DNA of 24,488 nucleotides from Thioalkalivibrio sp. (GCA_003555285.1 PWGH01000148.1:1-24488); one strand, 5' to 3'. Counted from the stretch's first letter, positions 14,606-22,639 are shown. A program made the numbers and translations. The notes: generated by a model not told the origin, from the letters alone.

Positions 14606-15181
14606 ATGGAACAGCTCTTTGCGGCGCCGTGGTATTGGGTGATTGCGGGCGTGGTGTTGATGGGCTTCGAGATCCTGTTGCCGGGGGTGTTTCTGCTCTG
14701 GATCGGCCTGGGCGCCTTGGTCGTGGGGATGGTGTTGCTGGCAGTGCCGGACCTGACGCTCGGAGGGCAATTGCTGCTCTTTGCCGCCTCCATGCTCACA
14801 TCCATCGGTACCGGGTTCTGGGTGCAACGCCACGGCCGATCGGAGCAGCACGAACGCCCGCTGAATCAGGAGCTTCAGGGCCTGGTGGGGCGGCGCCTGG
14901 CGGCGGCCAGCGACTTCGCCCAGGGCCGCGGCCGGGTCCGGGTCGGGGATACCACCTATGCCGCCCAGTGCGACGCCCCGGTTGCGGCGGGCGATACGGT
15001 GCGGGTCACGGCCATCGAATCGGGGCGGCTGCAAGTGGTCCGGGAAGGGACGGATCGCCCGAAGGAAGGTGCGAGCACGAGTAGCGATACCGGAACGGGC
15101 AGCGACAGTGGAACAGGAACAGAGACCGGCACCGACGCCATCGCGGGCGGGCCGGTGCGGGCGCACGACCCGGATCACTGA
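14606..15181 (+). CDS. NfeD-family membrane protein
   Basis: This encodes 191 residues. ATG 14606 is preferred because GAGG lies 10 bases upstream; GTG 14600 would leave only 4 bases. Hydrophobic segments (WYWVIAGVVLMGFEILLPGV, LLWIGLGALVVGMVLLAV and LLLFAASMLTSIGTGFWV) form the membrane domain. An OB-fold NfeD domain follows (about 95-150: LVGRRLAAASDFAQGRGRVR, then AGDTVRVTAIESGRLQVV). The last ~35 residues are an unusual low-complexity Ser/Gly/Thr/Asp tail (SDTGTGSDSGTGTETGTD). It matches YbbK-YbbJ/QmcA-QmcB-type pairs in which the short NfeD protein partners the SPFH protein. It ends 18 bases from the convergent kinase gene. Confidence 0.9.
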   Translation: MEQLFAAPWYWVIAGVVLMGFEILLPGVFLLWIGLGALVVGMVLLAVPDLTLGGQLLLFAASMLTSIGTGFWVQRHGRSEQHERPLNQELQGLVGRRLAAASDFAQGRGRVRVGDTTYAAQCDAPVAAGDTVRVTAIESGRLQVVREGTDRPKEGASTSSDTGTGSDSGTGTETGTDAIAGGPVRAHDPDH

Positions 15182-15199
15182 TTGCGTCACCGCCCGGGT

Positions 15200-16591
15200 T
15201 CAGCTCCCGCCGGCGTCGCCAGGATCCGGGAGCGGCGCGTCGGGGTGCATGGCCTGCTCGATCTGGGGGAGGGCGAAGGGCTTGGTCAGGTAGGCGTCGA
15301 TGCCAACCGTCTTGGCGCGGTTGCAGTGCTTCTCGTCTCCGTAACCGCTCATGACCACCAGCCGAACCTGTCGCAGATGCGGCCGCTGGCGCAGGCTTCG
15401 CGCGACCTCGAAGCCATTCATGCCGGGCATTCCGATGTCGAGGAGGATGATATCCGGGGGCTGGACTTCGGCGGCGGTCAGGCCGTCCAGCCCGTTATGG
15501 GCGACGCGCACGCGATAGCCCTGACCCTCGAGCAGCAACCGGATGCCGTAGGCCAGTTCGCAGTTGTCGTCGATGATCAACACCTCGCGGCCGTTACCGG
15601 GCACGGGCGTGCGCGCGCTCGGGGCGTCGACCGCCAGCACCGGGACCAGCGGCAGGCGCACCGTGAATTCGCTGCCCAGTCCAGGGCCGGCGCTGCTCGC
15701 CGCCAGGGAGCCACCGTGCATCTGGATCAGGCGCTGCGCCAGCGGCAGCCCGACGCCGAGTCCCTTCCCGGCGTGCGTTTCGGCCCGGTAGAAGGGCTGA
15801 AAGATCTGGGCCAGGGTCTCCGGCGTCATGCCCGCGCCGGGGTCGCGGATGCGCACGATCGCCTGGCGGTCCTGAACCTCGAGCCTGAGCGTGAGGGTGC
15901 TGCCCGTCGGGGCGTAGCGCGAGGCGTTGTGGATGAGGTTCACGAAGGCCTGGCGCAGTCGTACCGGATCGGCGTGCAGCGGCAGCTCGCCCGGGGCGAG
16001 CGAGGACTCCAGTTGCTGTTCGCGTTCCGCGAGGTGGTGCTCGGTCTGGCTGATCGCAGCGTCGAGGATGCCGGCCAGGTCTGCCGGTTCCGGGTGCAGG
16101 GTGAGCTGCCCCCGGGTGACGCGGGAAATATCCAGCAGGTCGCGCACCCGGTATTGCTGCGTGCGCTCGGCCAGCGCCATGCGCACGACGCCGAGCAAGG
16201 AGGCGAGGCGCACCGGGCGCTCCAGCAGGGTGATCCGCCGCAACATCGCCGGATTCAGTCGTGCCGCGCGCTGGGCCCAGGTCGAGGCGCTGCTGAGAAC
16301 GATCAGCGGCATCGACGACCAGTCCTCCTGGGCCGTCAGCCGCTGGTTGATGTGCGGACCCGCAGGGCCGTCGATGGCCTCTTCGGCGATCAGCAGGACA
16401 TCGACCGCCTCGTTCAGGGCGGCGATGAACGGTGCGGGCGTCTCGAAGACGCGGGCGTTCCACTCGGCCGAGGCGAACAGCCGGCGCATCACGATCGCAT
16501 CGGCCGGCGTCGGGCACAAGCACAGGACCGTGGCGCTTGCGTAGGCCGGGGCCTCGGTCACATCCGGGATCTCTACATCGAGGGTCTTCAC
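15200..16591 (-). CDS. hybrid sensor kinase lacking its phospho-acceptor (H-box) region
   Basis: This encodes 463 residues. GTG 16591 overlaps the upstream KaiC-remnant TGA as GTGA. Residues ~20-140 are a degenerate receiver with Ala at the expected Asp (VLLIAEEA) and Arg for the usual Lys (LERPVR). The sequence then goes from QQYRVRDLLD directly to ISRVTRGQLTLHPEP (residues 145-168). In related KaiC-linked kinases the long HisKA dimerisation segment containing HELRNPL sits between these two motifs; here it is absent. The HATPase domain is present (FVNLIHNASRYAPTG, RDPGAGM, QPFYRAETHAGKGLGVGL). The C-terminal receiver (about 336-450) is complete, with DD at 341-342, D385 and K437. The protein may bind ATP and be phosphorylated by another kinase, but cannot autophosphorylate on a normal H-box. 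Confidence 0.88.
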   Translation of the reverse strand: MKTLDVEIPDVTEAPAYASATVLCLCPTPADAIVMRRLFASAEWNARVFETPAPFIAALNEAVDVLLIAEEAIDGPAGPHINQRLTAQEDWSSMPLIVLSSASTWAQRAARLNPAMLRRITLLERPVRLASLLGVVRMALAERTQQYRVRDLLDISRVTRGQLTLHPEPADLAGILDAAISQTEHHLAEREQQLESSLAPGELPLHADPVRLRQAFVNLIHNASRYAPTGSTLTLRLEVQDRQAIVRIRDPGAGMTPETLAQIFQPFYRAETHAGKGLGVGLPLAQRLIQMHGGSLAASSAGPGLGSEFTVRLPLVPVLAVDAPSARTPVPGNGREVLIIDDNCELAYGIRLLLEGQGYRVRVAHNGLDGLTAAEVQPPDIILLDIGMPGMNGFEVARSLRQRPHLRQVRLVVMSGYGDEKHCNRAKTVGIDAYLTKPFALPQIEQAMHPDAPLPDPGDAGGS

Positions 16592-16938
16592 ATCAAGGGA
16601 TCGGCCTCGCCCCGATACTCGGGTACGCCGGTGAGTACACCCCGAAACGCGGTGAGCGGTTCGCCGAGGACGATGCCGCTGGGCCCGATTCGGTACTCGC
16701 GCAGCGTCCGTTCATGGTTGCCATAGCGTTTCTTCATTACCGCGATCGCGTTGCGGATGGCGCCGCCCGCCTCGAAGAAACGCTGAACCAGGACCGTGTC
16801 GGCCAGGTAGCTCAGGTCCACGGGGGCGTGCGTGCCGCCACCGAAGAGGCTCGCCTGCGCCAGGGTCAGCACGGTGGTGATGCCGCGAAGGCTCAGGTAG
16901 GTCAGGAGTTCATGGAAATGTGCAGCTGCCTGTCCCAT
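16588..16938 (-). pseudogene. C-terminal remnant of a KaiC-type circadian-clock-family ATPase
   Basis: The 116 codons match only the C-terminal end of KaiC-like RecA-superfamily ATPases: HFHELLTYLSLRGITTVLTL, PVDLSYLADTVLVQRFFEAG, AIAVMKKRYGNHERTLREYR and GPSGIVLGEPL, FRGVLTGVPEY. A complete member has about 480-500 residues with two ATPase domains; both Walker A motifs and the Walker B are missing. The frame stays open upstream to a stop at 17074-17076, but those residues do not resemble KaiC, so the break is a deletion or rearrangement near 16920. KaiC-like ATPases commonly precede hybrid kinases of the type found next. The GTGA overlap with that kinase gene is preserved, which supports an ancestral two-gene operon. 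An expressed short protein cannot be excluded. Confidence 0.75.
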
Positions 16939-17211
16939 GATTGCCGGGTCGTCCTTGCAACGCGGAGAACGAGACTGGGTAACATAAATGACCCCGATCC
17001 GGCACGTAATATCGTAATCGGGCGAGCCGGGTCGATCGCGCCGTGCGCACTGCCCGCGTGGTGGAGCGTATCCTCACGCATCAGGGTGCCCAGGCCTGGA
17101 CGTCTTCGGCGGTGGCGGCTCGATCCCGACGAGGGGAGGCCCAGCCGGGCTTCGTGCGGCGCGGTGGACCCGCCCGATCGATCGAAGGAAGCGTCATAGG
17201 GGGTACACACG

Positions 17212-18639
17212 ATGAATCATGACGAACTCCGGGAGTGGTCCTGCCGGGCCGCCGAGTGGATAGCCGACTACCACCGCGGTCTGCGCGAGCGCCCGGTGCG
17301 GGCCCAGACGGAACCGGGGGCGACCGGCGCGCAGCTGCCGGACCAGGCCCCGGAGGCGCCCGAGGCGATGCAGAGCATCTTCGACGACTTCGCGCGCATC
17401 GTGCCCGAGGCGATGACGCACTGGCAGCACCCGCGGTTCTTCGCCTATTTCCCCGGCAATGCCGCACCCGCCTCGATGCTCGCCGAGCAGCTGGCGAACG
17501 GGATGGCGGCGCAGGCGATGTTGTGGCAGACCGCGCCGGCCGCGACCGAGATCGAACAGGTGATGATCGACTGGCTGCGTCAGGCACTGGGTCTGACGGC
17601 GCCTTTCACCGGCACCCTGCACGACAGCGCCAGCACCGCGACCCTCGCCGCTGTGCTGACGATGCGCGAGCGCAGTCTCGATTGGCAGGGCAATGCCGAG
17701 GGCTTGTCCGGGCAGGCGCCGCTGCGTCTCTACGCCTCGGCCCAAGTGCATTCCTCGATCGACAAGGCGGCGCGGGTGGCCGGGATTGGGCAGGCGAATG
17801 TGGTCAAGGTGGCGACCGATGCGGCGCATGCGCTGGACCCCGAGGCGCTGGATGCCGCGATTCGCGCCGACCGGGCGGCCGGCTATCGGCCGGCGGGGGT
17901 GGTCCTGTGTGTGGGCGGTACCGCGATCGGTGCCTGCGACCGCATTGCCGAGGGGATCGCGGTGGCCAAGGCGCATGATCTGTACACCCATGTCGATGCG
18001 GCCTGGGCGGGATCGGCGATGATCTGCCCGGAGTTCCGACCGCTCTGGGCGGGCATCGACGGCGCCGATAGCATCGTCTTCAACCCGCACAAATGGCTCG
18101 GGGTGCAGTTCGACTGTGCGGTGCAGTTCCTGGCCGATCCCCGGCCACAAATCCGCACGCTCGGCCTGCGTCCGGACTATCTGGAGACTCCGGGGCAGGC
18201 GGCGATCACGAATTTCAACGAATGGACGCTGCCGCTGGGGCGGCGCTTTCGGGCCTTGAAGATCTGGTTCACGCTGCGCGCCTACGGCCTGGAGGGCTTG
18301 CGCATCCGGATCCGCAACCATGTGCATTGGGCTCTGGAACTGGCGGTGGCGATCGCGGCATTGCCGGGCGTCTCGATCGTCACCCCGCCGATGCTGTCGT
18401 TGTTTACCTTTGCCCTCGATGCCGGCGATGCCGCGACCGAGGCCCTGCTTGGGCGCATCAACGACGACGGGCGGATCTACCTGACGCAGACCCACCACGC
18501 CGGGCGCTTCGTGATTCGCGTGCAGGTGGGCCAATTCGATTGCACGCGGGCCGATGTCTTCGGTATCCACGACGTGTTGCGCGAGTTCCTCCTCGACACC
18601 AAGGCCGGCGATCCGACCGGGGGTGGGGCGGTTGGATGA
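17212..18639 (+). CDS. PLP-dependent decarboxylase (aromatic-L-amino-acid decarboxylase family)
   Basis: This encodes 475 residues. ATG 17212 follows GGGGGT. Group II decarboxylase landmarks are in place: HPRFFAYFPGNAAPASMLAE, LWQTAPAATEIEQVMIDWLR, HDSASTATLAAVL, H180 in QVHSSIDKAARVAG (stacks on PLP), D262 in THVDAAWAGSA (binds the pyridine nitrogen) and the Schiff-base lysine K294 in FNPHKWLG. The length and motifs fit bacterial tyrosine/tryptophan/DOPA decarboxylase-like enzymes. Substrate cannot be read from sequence. The gene stands alone, divergent from the KaiC remnant across about 270 bases without visible operator motifs. Confidence 0.9.
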   Translation: MNHDELREWSCRAAEWIADYHRGLRERPVRAQTEPGATGAQLPDQAPEAPEAMQSIFDDFARIVPEAMTHWQHPRFFAYFPGNAAPASMLAEQLANGMAAQAMLWQTAPAATEIEQVMIDWLRQALGLTAPFTGTLHDSASTATLAAVLTMRERSLDWQGNAEGLSGQAPLRLYASAQVHSSIDKAARVAGIGQANVVKVATDAAHALDPEALDAAIRADRAAGYRPAGVVLCVGGTAIGACDRIAEGIAVAKAHDLYTHVDAAWAGSAMICPEFRPLWAGIDGADSIVFNPHKWLGVQFDCAVQFLADPRPQIRTLGLRPDYLETPGQAAITNFNEWTLPLGRRFRALKIWFTLRAYGLEGLRIRIRNHVHWALELAVAIAALPGVSIVTPPMLSLFTFALDAGDAATEALLGRINDDGRIYLTQTHHAGRFVIRVQVGQFDCTRADVFGIHDVLREFLLDTKAGDPTGGGAVG

Positions 18640-18808
18640 CCCAGGTGAACCCACGGGGATGGCGTTGATGCGGGCCGCCGGCCACGGCGGGTGCGCGAAC
18701 GGACCGGGAAACGGATCGACAGCGCCACGCACGTGGGTCAGAATGAAGTCCGGGTCGGCGTCCTTGTCGCGGACGCGCGCATTCCATCCACCCCGGCTGG
18801 AGAATCCC

Positions 18809-18997
18809 ATGACCAACGTCGTCGGCATTGTGCTTGTGATCGCTGGAATCGCCGGCCTGATCTACGGCTATACGGAAAGTCAGAGTGCGAAGGACCAGAC
18901 CACCCGGCTGGTCCTGGGCCGCTTCACCCAGAAGACCCTGATCCTGTTCATCGGCGGTGCTGTCGCCCTCGTTCTCGGCCTGATCCTGTTGCTGTAG
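18809..18997 (+). CDS. DUF3185 family small membrane protein (second copy)
   Basis: This encodes 62 residues. ATG 18809 has GGAGA 5 bases upstream, which excludes the longer upstream frame. It has two transmembrane helices (NVVGIVLVIAGIAGLIYGY and LILFIGGAVALVLGLILLL) around a polar loop (TESQSAKDQTTRLVLGRFTQ). The layout and the loop pattern (E/Q-S, GRFT/GRYT) match the DUF3185 protein at 5267-5479, to which it is paralogous though clearly diverged. Function is unknown. It lies 169 bases after the decarboxylase. Confidence 0.82.
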   Translation: MTNVVGIVLVIAGIAGLIYGYTESQSAKDQTTRLVLGRFTQKTLILFIGGAVALVLGLILLL

Positions 18998-19126
18998 CTG
19001 CAAACCCCGCACGCCGGCGCCGTCGGGAGGGCTTCCTCTGGATGCCATCCCGGACTATGGTGTGTTCTGTGAATCTAGGCGGAACGAGGGATACGATCCG
19101 TTATGGTGCGGTCGTCCATCGTTGGG

Positions 19127-19149
19127 GCGTCCCCGGATTCGGGGGACGC
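19127..19149 (+). repeat. hairpin in the leader of the STAS gene
   Basis: GCGTCCCC (19127-19134), a 7-base loop, GGGGACGC (19142-19149): a perfect 8-bp stem 34 bases before the STAS start. No T-run follows, so it is more likely a leader structure or Rho-dependent end of the upstream gene than an intrinsic terminator. Confidence 0.4.
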
Positions 19150-19182
19150 GGTGTATTGGGGTACTGAATCGGAGGGGTGGCA

Positions 19183-19488
19183 ATGGGGGTCAAGCGGGAG
19201 GTCGACGAGGGCCAGCGTCGGGTGACGATCAAGGTCGACGGGCACTTCGTCTTTTCCGAGCACAAGGCATTCCGGGATGCCTATCGCGATATGCCGGCCG
19301 GCGGCATGGGCTATGTCGTGGATCTGGGTGGGTCCTCCTATCTCGACAGTTCGGCGTTGGGTATGCTTTTGTTGCTGCGCGAACATGCCGGCAGCGAGGC
19401 CGCCGAGGTCCGAATCCGTAACGCCAATGCCGACGTCCGGCGCGTGCTGCGCATTGCCAACTTCGAACGCCTGTTCACGGTGGAGTGA
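19183..19488 (+). CDS. STAS-domain anti-anti-sigma factor
   Basis: This encodes 101 residues, a lone STAS domain. ATG 19183 sits 5 bases after a GGAGGGG Shine-Dalgarno; GTG 19177 overlaps that Shine-Dalgarno and is unlikely. The phosphorylation loop reads SSYLDSSALGMLLLLREH, with S56 (next to S57) at the position phosphorylated in SpoIIAA/RsbV/HsbA proteins. Further motifs are VTIKVDGHFVFSEHKAFRDA and the C-terminal RRVLRIANFERLFTV. Such proteins bind an anti-sigma factor when dephosphorylated. The convergent gene encodes both a PP2C phosphatase and a kinase-type ATPase domain, its expected regulator; the two stop codons are 22 bases apart. Confidence 0.9.
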   Translation: MGVKREVDEGQRRVTIKVDGHFVFSEHKAFRDAYRDMPAGGMGYVVDLGGSSYLDSSALGMLLLLREHAGSEAAEVRIRNANADVRRVLRIANFERLFTVE

Positions 19489-19510
19489 CCGTTGCGGGTC
19501 GGCCGGGAGG

Positions 19511-21232
19511 TTACCATCGGTAGACGGCCTCCACCTGCCGGCCCCCGCGCTGGTACTGCAGGCTTGTACACAGGCTGCGCACCAATGCGATGCCGCGTCC
19601 CCAGGGTTGGTGGATCTGCCGTTCCAGAGCGGCGGTACCGTTGAATCGGGAACTGTCGAAGCCGTCGCCGCTGTCGCTCAAGACAATCGTCACCTGTCCG
19701 CCCGGCGGCAGGGGCGTAAAGGTCAACTCCAAGGTGATGGTGCCCCGGCAGCCCGCCATGAGCCGCTCGGCCCGTTCCCGGTAGTACTGCTCAAAACCCT
19801 CCGGTGTGGTCTTCATTGCCGAATTCAATTGCAGGATCCCGTGCTCGATCGCGTTGTTGTAAAGCTCGAGAACGATGGTTTCCAGCGTGCCGAGGTGGGC
19901 CTCCAGGCCGTCCAGCATGTGCAGGGGCTGGAGCAGGGCATAGATGCTCTGCAGGGTATCGATGCGATCATCGGACAAGGAGATCGACCAGCGCCAGCCC
20001 TCGCGGTGCGCGTCAGGCTGGGGTTCGCTGGAAGGGCGGATCAGGCTGGGGCCGATCCGGATCTCGACAACGGTGACGTCGTCGTGTGGCGGCGTATCCT
20101 GGCAATGGGCATCGAGCGCCCGAATCAGGTCGGGCAGAATCGGGTCTTCGGCGGGCCGGCCGGACCAAAGCGCCTCAAGCCGCGCGTGGCCGAACATCGC
20201 GCCCGCCGGGTTCACCGCCTCCAGCAGGCCGTCGCTCAACAGCAGCAGGCGTTCATCGCCGGCGAGCGGAAGCCGCAGCAGTTCCTCCGCAGCCGGGGCA
20301 TTGGCAACAATGCCCAGCGGCAGGCCGCGCGATCCCAGTTCCCGGACTCCCCGCGGGCTGGATAGCACGGCCGGCGGCATGCCCCCGTTCCAGAAGCGCA
20401 GTTCATGCCGGCTGGCGGGTATGGAGGCGATGCAGGCGGCCATGAAACGCTCGGTGGGGAGCACGGCAAACAGCGTCTGATTGAGCGCGGCCAACAGGCA
20501 GGCTTCGTCCGCGCCGTCGCGCGTCATGGCGTGAAAGATCTCGGTCACCGGTAAGGCGGCGATCGCGGCCGGCAGGCCGTGCCCGGTGAAATCGGCCACC
20601 AGAACCCGCAGCCCGCCGTCCGGCAGATGGGCCGTCAGCACCAGATCGCCGTTGAAGGTGGCCGCCGGGCGCAAGAATTGGTCGAGGCCATCCGGCGTGA
20701 CATTGCGGCTGGTGATCATGCGGGTGTACACGCGTTCGGCCAGCGCCTGTTCCTGCTGGTCGCGCGCGTGCCGCTCGCCGAGTTGCTCATGCTGGGCACG
20801 CAGGGCGCGGTGCAGGTCCCGAACCCGCTCCATGGCCTGGATGCGCGCCTTCAGGATCGGGATCTGGAAGGGCTTGGTGATGAAATCGTCGCCGCCGGCC
20901 TCGGTGCAGCGCACCAGCGCCGGGCTGTCGTGCAGGGCCGTAAGGAAGATCACCGGGACGAAGCGTTCGCCGGCCAGCGCCTTGATCCGGCGGGTGGTCT
21001 CATAGCCGTCGATGCCCGGCATCATCACGTCCATGAACACGATGTCCGGCGCGTCCTCCTGGTACAAGGCGATGGCGCGCTCCCCGTTGTCAGCGGTCAG
21101 GCACCGGAAGCCCTCCCGGCTGAGCACCGATTCCAGCAAGCGCAGGTTGGCGGGCTCGTCGTCGACGAGCAATGCGGTACCCCGTGCCGGTGGCTCGTGG
21201 GCGGCGTTCGCGAGTGGGGGTGCTTTAGACAT
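19511..21232 (-). CDS. receiver-PP2C(SpoIIE)-HATPase partner-switching regulator (HsbR-like)
   Basis: This encodes 573 residues. The receiver (about 18-135) has DD at 24-25, D68 in FMDVMMPG and K120 in ITKPF. A coiled coil (about 137-170) leads to a SpoIIE/PP2C phosphatase domain (about 175-395) with metal-binding acidic residues in FNGDLV (D196), VADFTGHG (D214), LLSDGLLE (D334) and HDDVTVV (D384/D385). The C-terminal RsbW-type HATPase (about 420-573) has the N-box LELYNNAIEHG, SDSGDGFD and GRGIALVRSLC. The architecture matches Pseudomonas HsbR, which phosphorylates or dephosphorylates the STAS protein HsbA depending on receiver state. Its partner here should be the convergent STAS protein. 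ATG 21232 has AAGG 6 bases upstream. It lies 66 bases after the cytochrome gene on the same strand. Confidence 0.92.
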   Translation of the reverse strand: MSKAPPLANAAHEPPARGTALLVDDEPANLRLLESVLSREGFRCLTADNGERAIALYQEDAPDIVFMDVMMPGIDGYETTRRIKALAGERFVPVIFLTALHDSPALVRCTEAGGDDFITKPFQIPILKARIQAMERVRDLHRALRAQHEQLGERHARDQQEQALAERVYTRMITSRNVTPDGLDQFLRPAATFNGDLVLTAHLPDGGLRVLVADFTGHGLPAAIAALPVTEIFHAMTRDGADEACLLAALNQTLFAVLPTERFMAACIASIPASRHELRFWNGGMPPAVLSSPRGVRELGSRGLPLGIVANAPAAEELLRLPLAGDERLLLLSDGLLEAVNPAGAMFGHARLEALWSGRPAEDPILPDLIRALDAHCQDTPPHDDVTVVEIRIGPSLIRPSSEPQPDAHREGWRWSISLSDDRIDTLQSIYALLQPLHMLDGLEAHLGTLETIVLELYNNAIEHGILQLNSAMKTTPEGFEQYYRERAERLMAGCRGTITLELTFTPLPPGGQVTIVLSDSGDGFDSSRFNGTAALERQIHQPWGRGIALVRSLCTSLQYQRGGRQVEAVYRW

Positions 21233-21298
21233 GGTCTGCCTTGAACGTAGCGCGGGAGGCGAACGTTGGTCGCGAATGGGAACGCTATCCCTTGCAAG

Positions 21299-21760
21299 TC
21301 AGTATGTAAGGACCAACGCGTCGAGTTGCTCCTTGGTGATGTCGTCCCAGCGTTCCAGGTTCCATGCGTTATCGCCGCCGATCCAGGTCTTGAAGGTCGC
21401 GTGGTTCCGCTCGCGTTCGCTCGCGTCCTCGCCCAGGTGCTCGTACATGTTGCCCGGCGTACCCTCCGGATGGTTGCTGCCATCGTCCAGGCGGCGCATC
21501 AATGCACCGGTATCGGGGTAGACCACGAACATGATCAGGTCGGCATAGGAATCCATACGCGGGCCCTGATTCATTTCCATGTAGCGATCCTTGTCTTCGT
21601 CGAACTCCCCCACATAAGGTGCCTGGGCACCATGGCATGCGGCGCAGTGTCTCTCAAACAGAGGCTGGATGTCCTCGCGGTAGGTCACTTCGTCGGCAAG
21701 CACAGGGGCGATGCCTGTCAACAGAGCGGCAGCAGTGAAGATGATGCGAAGACTCTTCAT
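21299..21760 (-). CDS. exported mono-haem c-type cytochrome
   Basis: This encodes 153 residues. ATG 21760 has AAGG upstream. The signal peptide (SLRIIFTAAALLTGIAPVLA, cleavage at residue 22) is followed by one haem site, CAACH at 39-43, in DIQPLFERHCAACHG. That phrase is typical of cytochrome domains that sit in larger periplasmic redox proteins. The rest (PYVGEFDEDKDRYMEMNQGP, then DTGALMRRLDDGSNHPEGTP) holds several Met residues that could give the distal ligand, but I cannot assign it. It probably serves as a periplasmic electron carrier, with partner unknown. It is transcribed in the same direction as the PP2C regulator, so they may share a transcript. Confidence 0.85.
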   Translation of the reverse strand: MKSLRIIFTAAALLTGIAPVLADEVTYREDIQPLFERHCAACHGAQAPYVGEFDEDKDRYMEMNQGPRMDSYADLIMFVVYPDTGALMRRLDDGSNHPEGTPGNMYEHLGEDASERERNHATFKTWIGGDNAWNLERWDDITKEQLDALVLTY

Positions 21761-22000
21761 GGGGTTCTTACCTTGAGTTGGATGATGGTGGGTTCAAGAC
21801 CGGTCAGCGTCAGGCTAGGCTTGGAATGCCGCAGATTCAACCCATCGGGATTCCCCGGAGGAGATTCAGGGGTTCACGCACGGTGGGGGCAGGCCATCCG
21901 CGTAGTGCCGCGCCGGCGCCTTGTTGAGCGCGTACGGTTTCTTGCTCGAGCACCGATCTCGCATTGTATCGTACGCCCATACACCCTTCGGGAGTTTGCG

Positions 22001-22639
22001 ATGCCGGACAGCACCCTCGGCGCCCCCGTGTTGGAGCTTCGGGACCGCCGGATCTACCGCCTTCGGGAGAGCACACCCACGGTCTGGCTGATCGATGATC
22101 GGGAGCTTGGCGGCATTCTGGTCAACGCGCCGCCCTTCTCCCATGCCACGCTGGAAGCGATCTGCGCGGTCACTCGGCCCGCCTACCTGTTCCTGCCCAG
22201 CCGACATGGGGCCCAGGATCTGGCCGGCTGGCGCGGGGCCGGGTTCGAGATTCTGGCCTTCGAGGCCGAGGCCCCGGCGATCCGTGCGGCCGGAGGCATC
22301 GTGGACATCGACTTCAACCGCAAGCAACGGCTCTCGCGCACCATCGACTTTTTGCCGATGGCGGGCGTTACCGAGGGCAGCTGCGCACTGCGGCTGAAGA
22401 ACCTGCCTGGCGTGGTCTTCTTCGGCCCGATGCTCGCCCCCGGCCCGGATGGCTGGCCGGCGCTGACCCCGAATCCGGACGATCACTCCTGGGAGGCCCG
22501 CCTGTTCGGCGCCCTCGGCGTGAAGGACCTGAAGTTCGCCTACGCCTTCTGCGACCGCTACGAACCCGGGCAGACCCGGTTTGGCCCCGACGCGGACACG
22601 CAGATCCAGCAGCGCATCGAGGCGGTGTTCGAGGCGTAG
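22001..22639 (+). CDS. metallo-beta-lactamase-fold protein with missing metal ligands
   Basis: This encodes 212 residues. ATG 22001 has GGAG 8 bases upstream; the longer frame upstream is a chance opening. The backbone motifs follow an MBL-fold hydrolase: VWLIDDRELGGILVNAPPFS, PAYLFLPSRHGAQDLAGW where HxHxDH should be, FLPMAGVTEGSCALRLK where PGHTxGS should be, and VVFFGPML where FxGDxL should be. The metal-binding His/Asp set is therefore nearly all lost; only H69 remains in the first motif. The C-terminal part (FAYAFCDRYEPGQTRFGPDA) resembles the same family. The protein is likely a non-hydrolytic, binding or regulatory member. The fold assignment comes from motif alignment by eye. A clear terminator follows. 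Confidence 0.7.
   Translation: MPDSTLGAPVLELRDRRIYRLRESTPTVWLIDDRELGGILVNAPPFSHATLEAICAVTRPAYLFLPSRHGAQDLAGWRGAGFEILAFEAEAPAIRAAGGIVDIDFNRKQRLSRTIDFLPMAGVTEGSCALRLKNLPGVVFFGPMLAPGPDGWPALTPNPDDHSWEARLFGALGVKDLKFAYAFCDRYEPGQTRFGPDADTQIQQRIEAVFEA

Noticed and set aside
13604..15190. 528-codon minus-strand open frame
   Set aside because: Antisense to the SPFH and NfeD genes, which have clear families, Shine-Dalgarno sites and membrane helices.
15182..16726. 514-codon + strand open frame
   Set aside because: Antisense to the hybrid kinase; no motif, biased composition.
17194..18828. 544-codon minus-strand open frame
   Set aside because: Antisense to the PLP decarboxylase, which keeps all catalytic residues.
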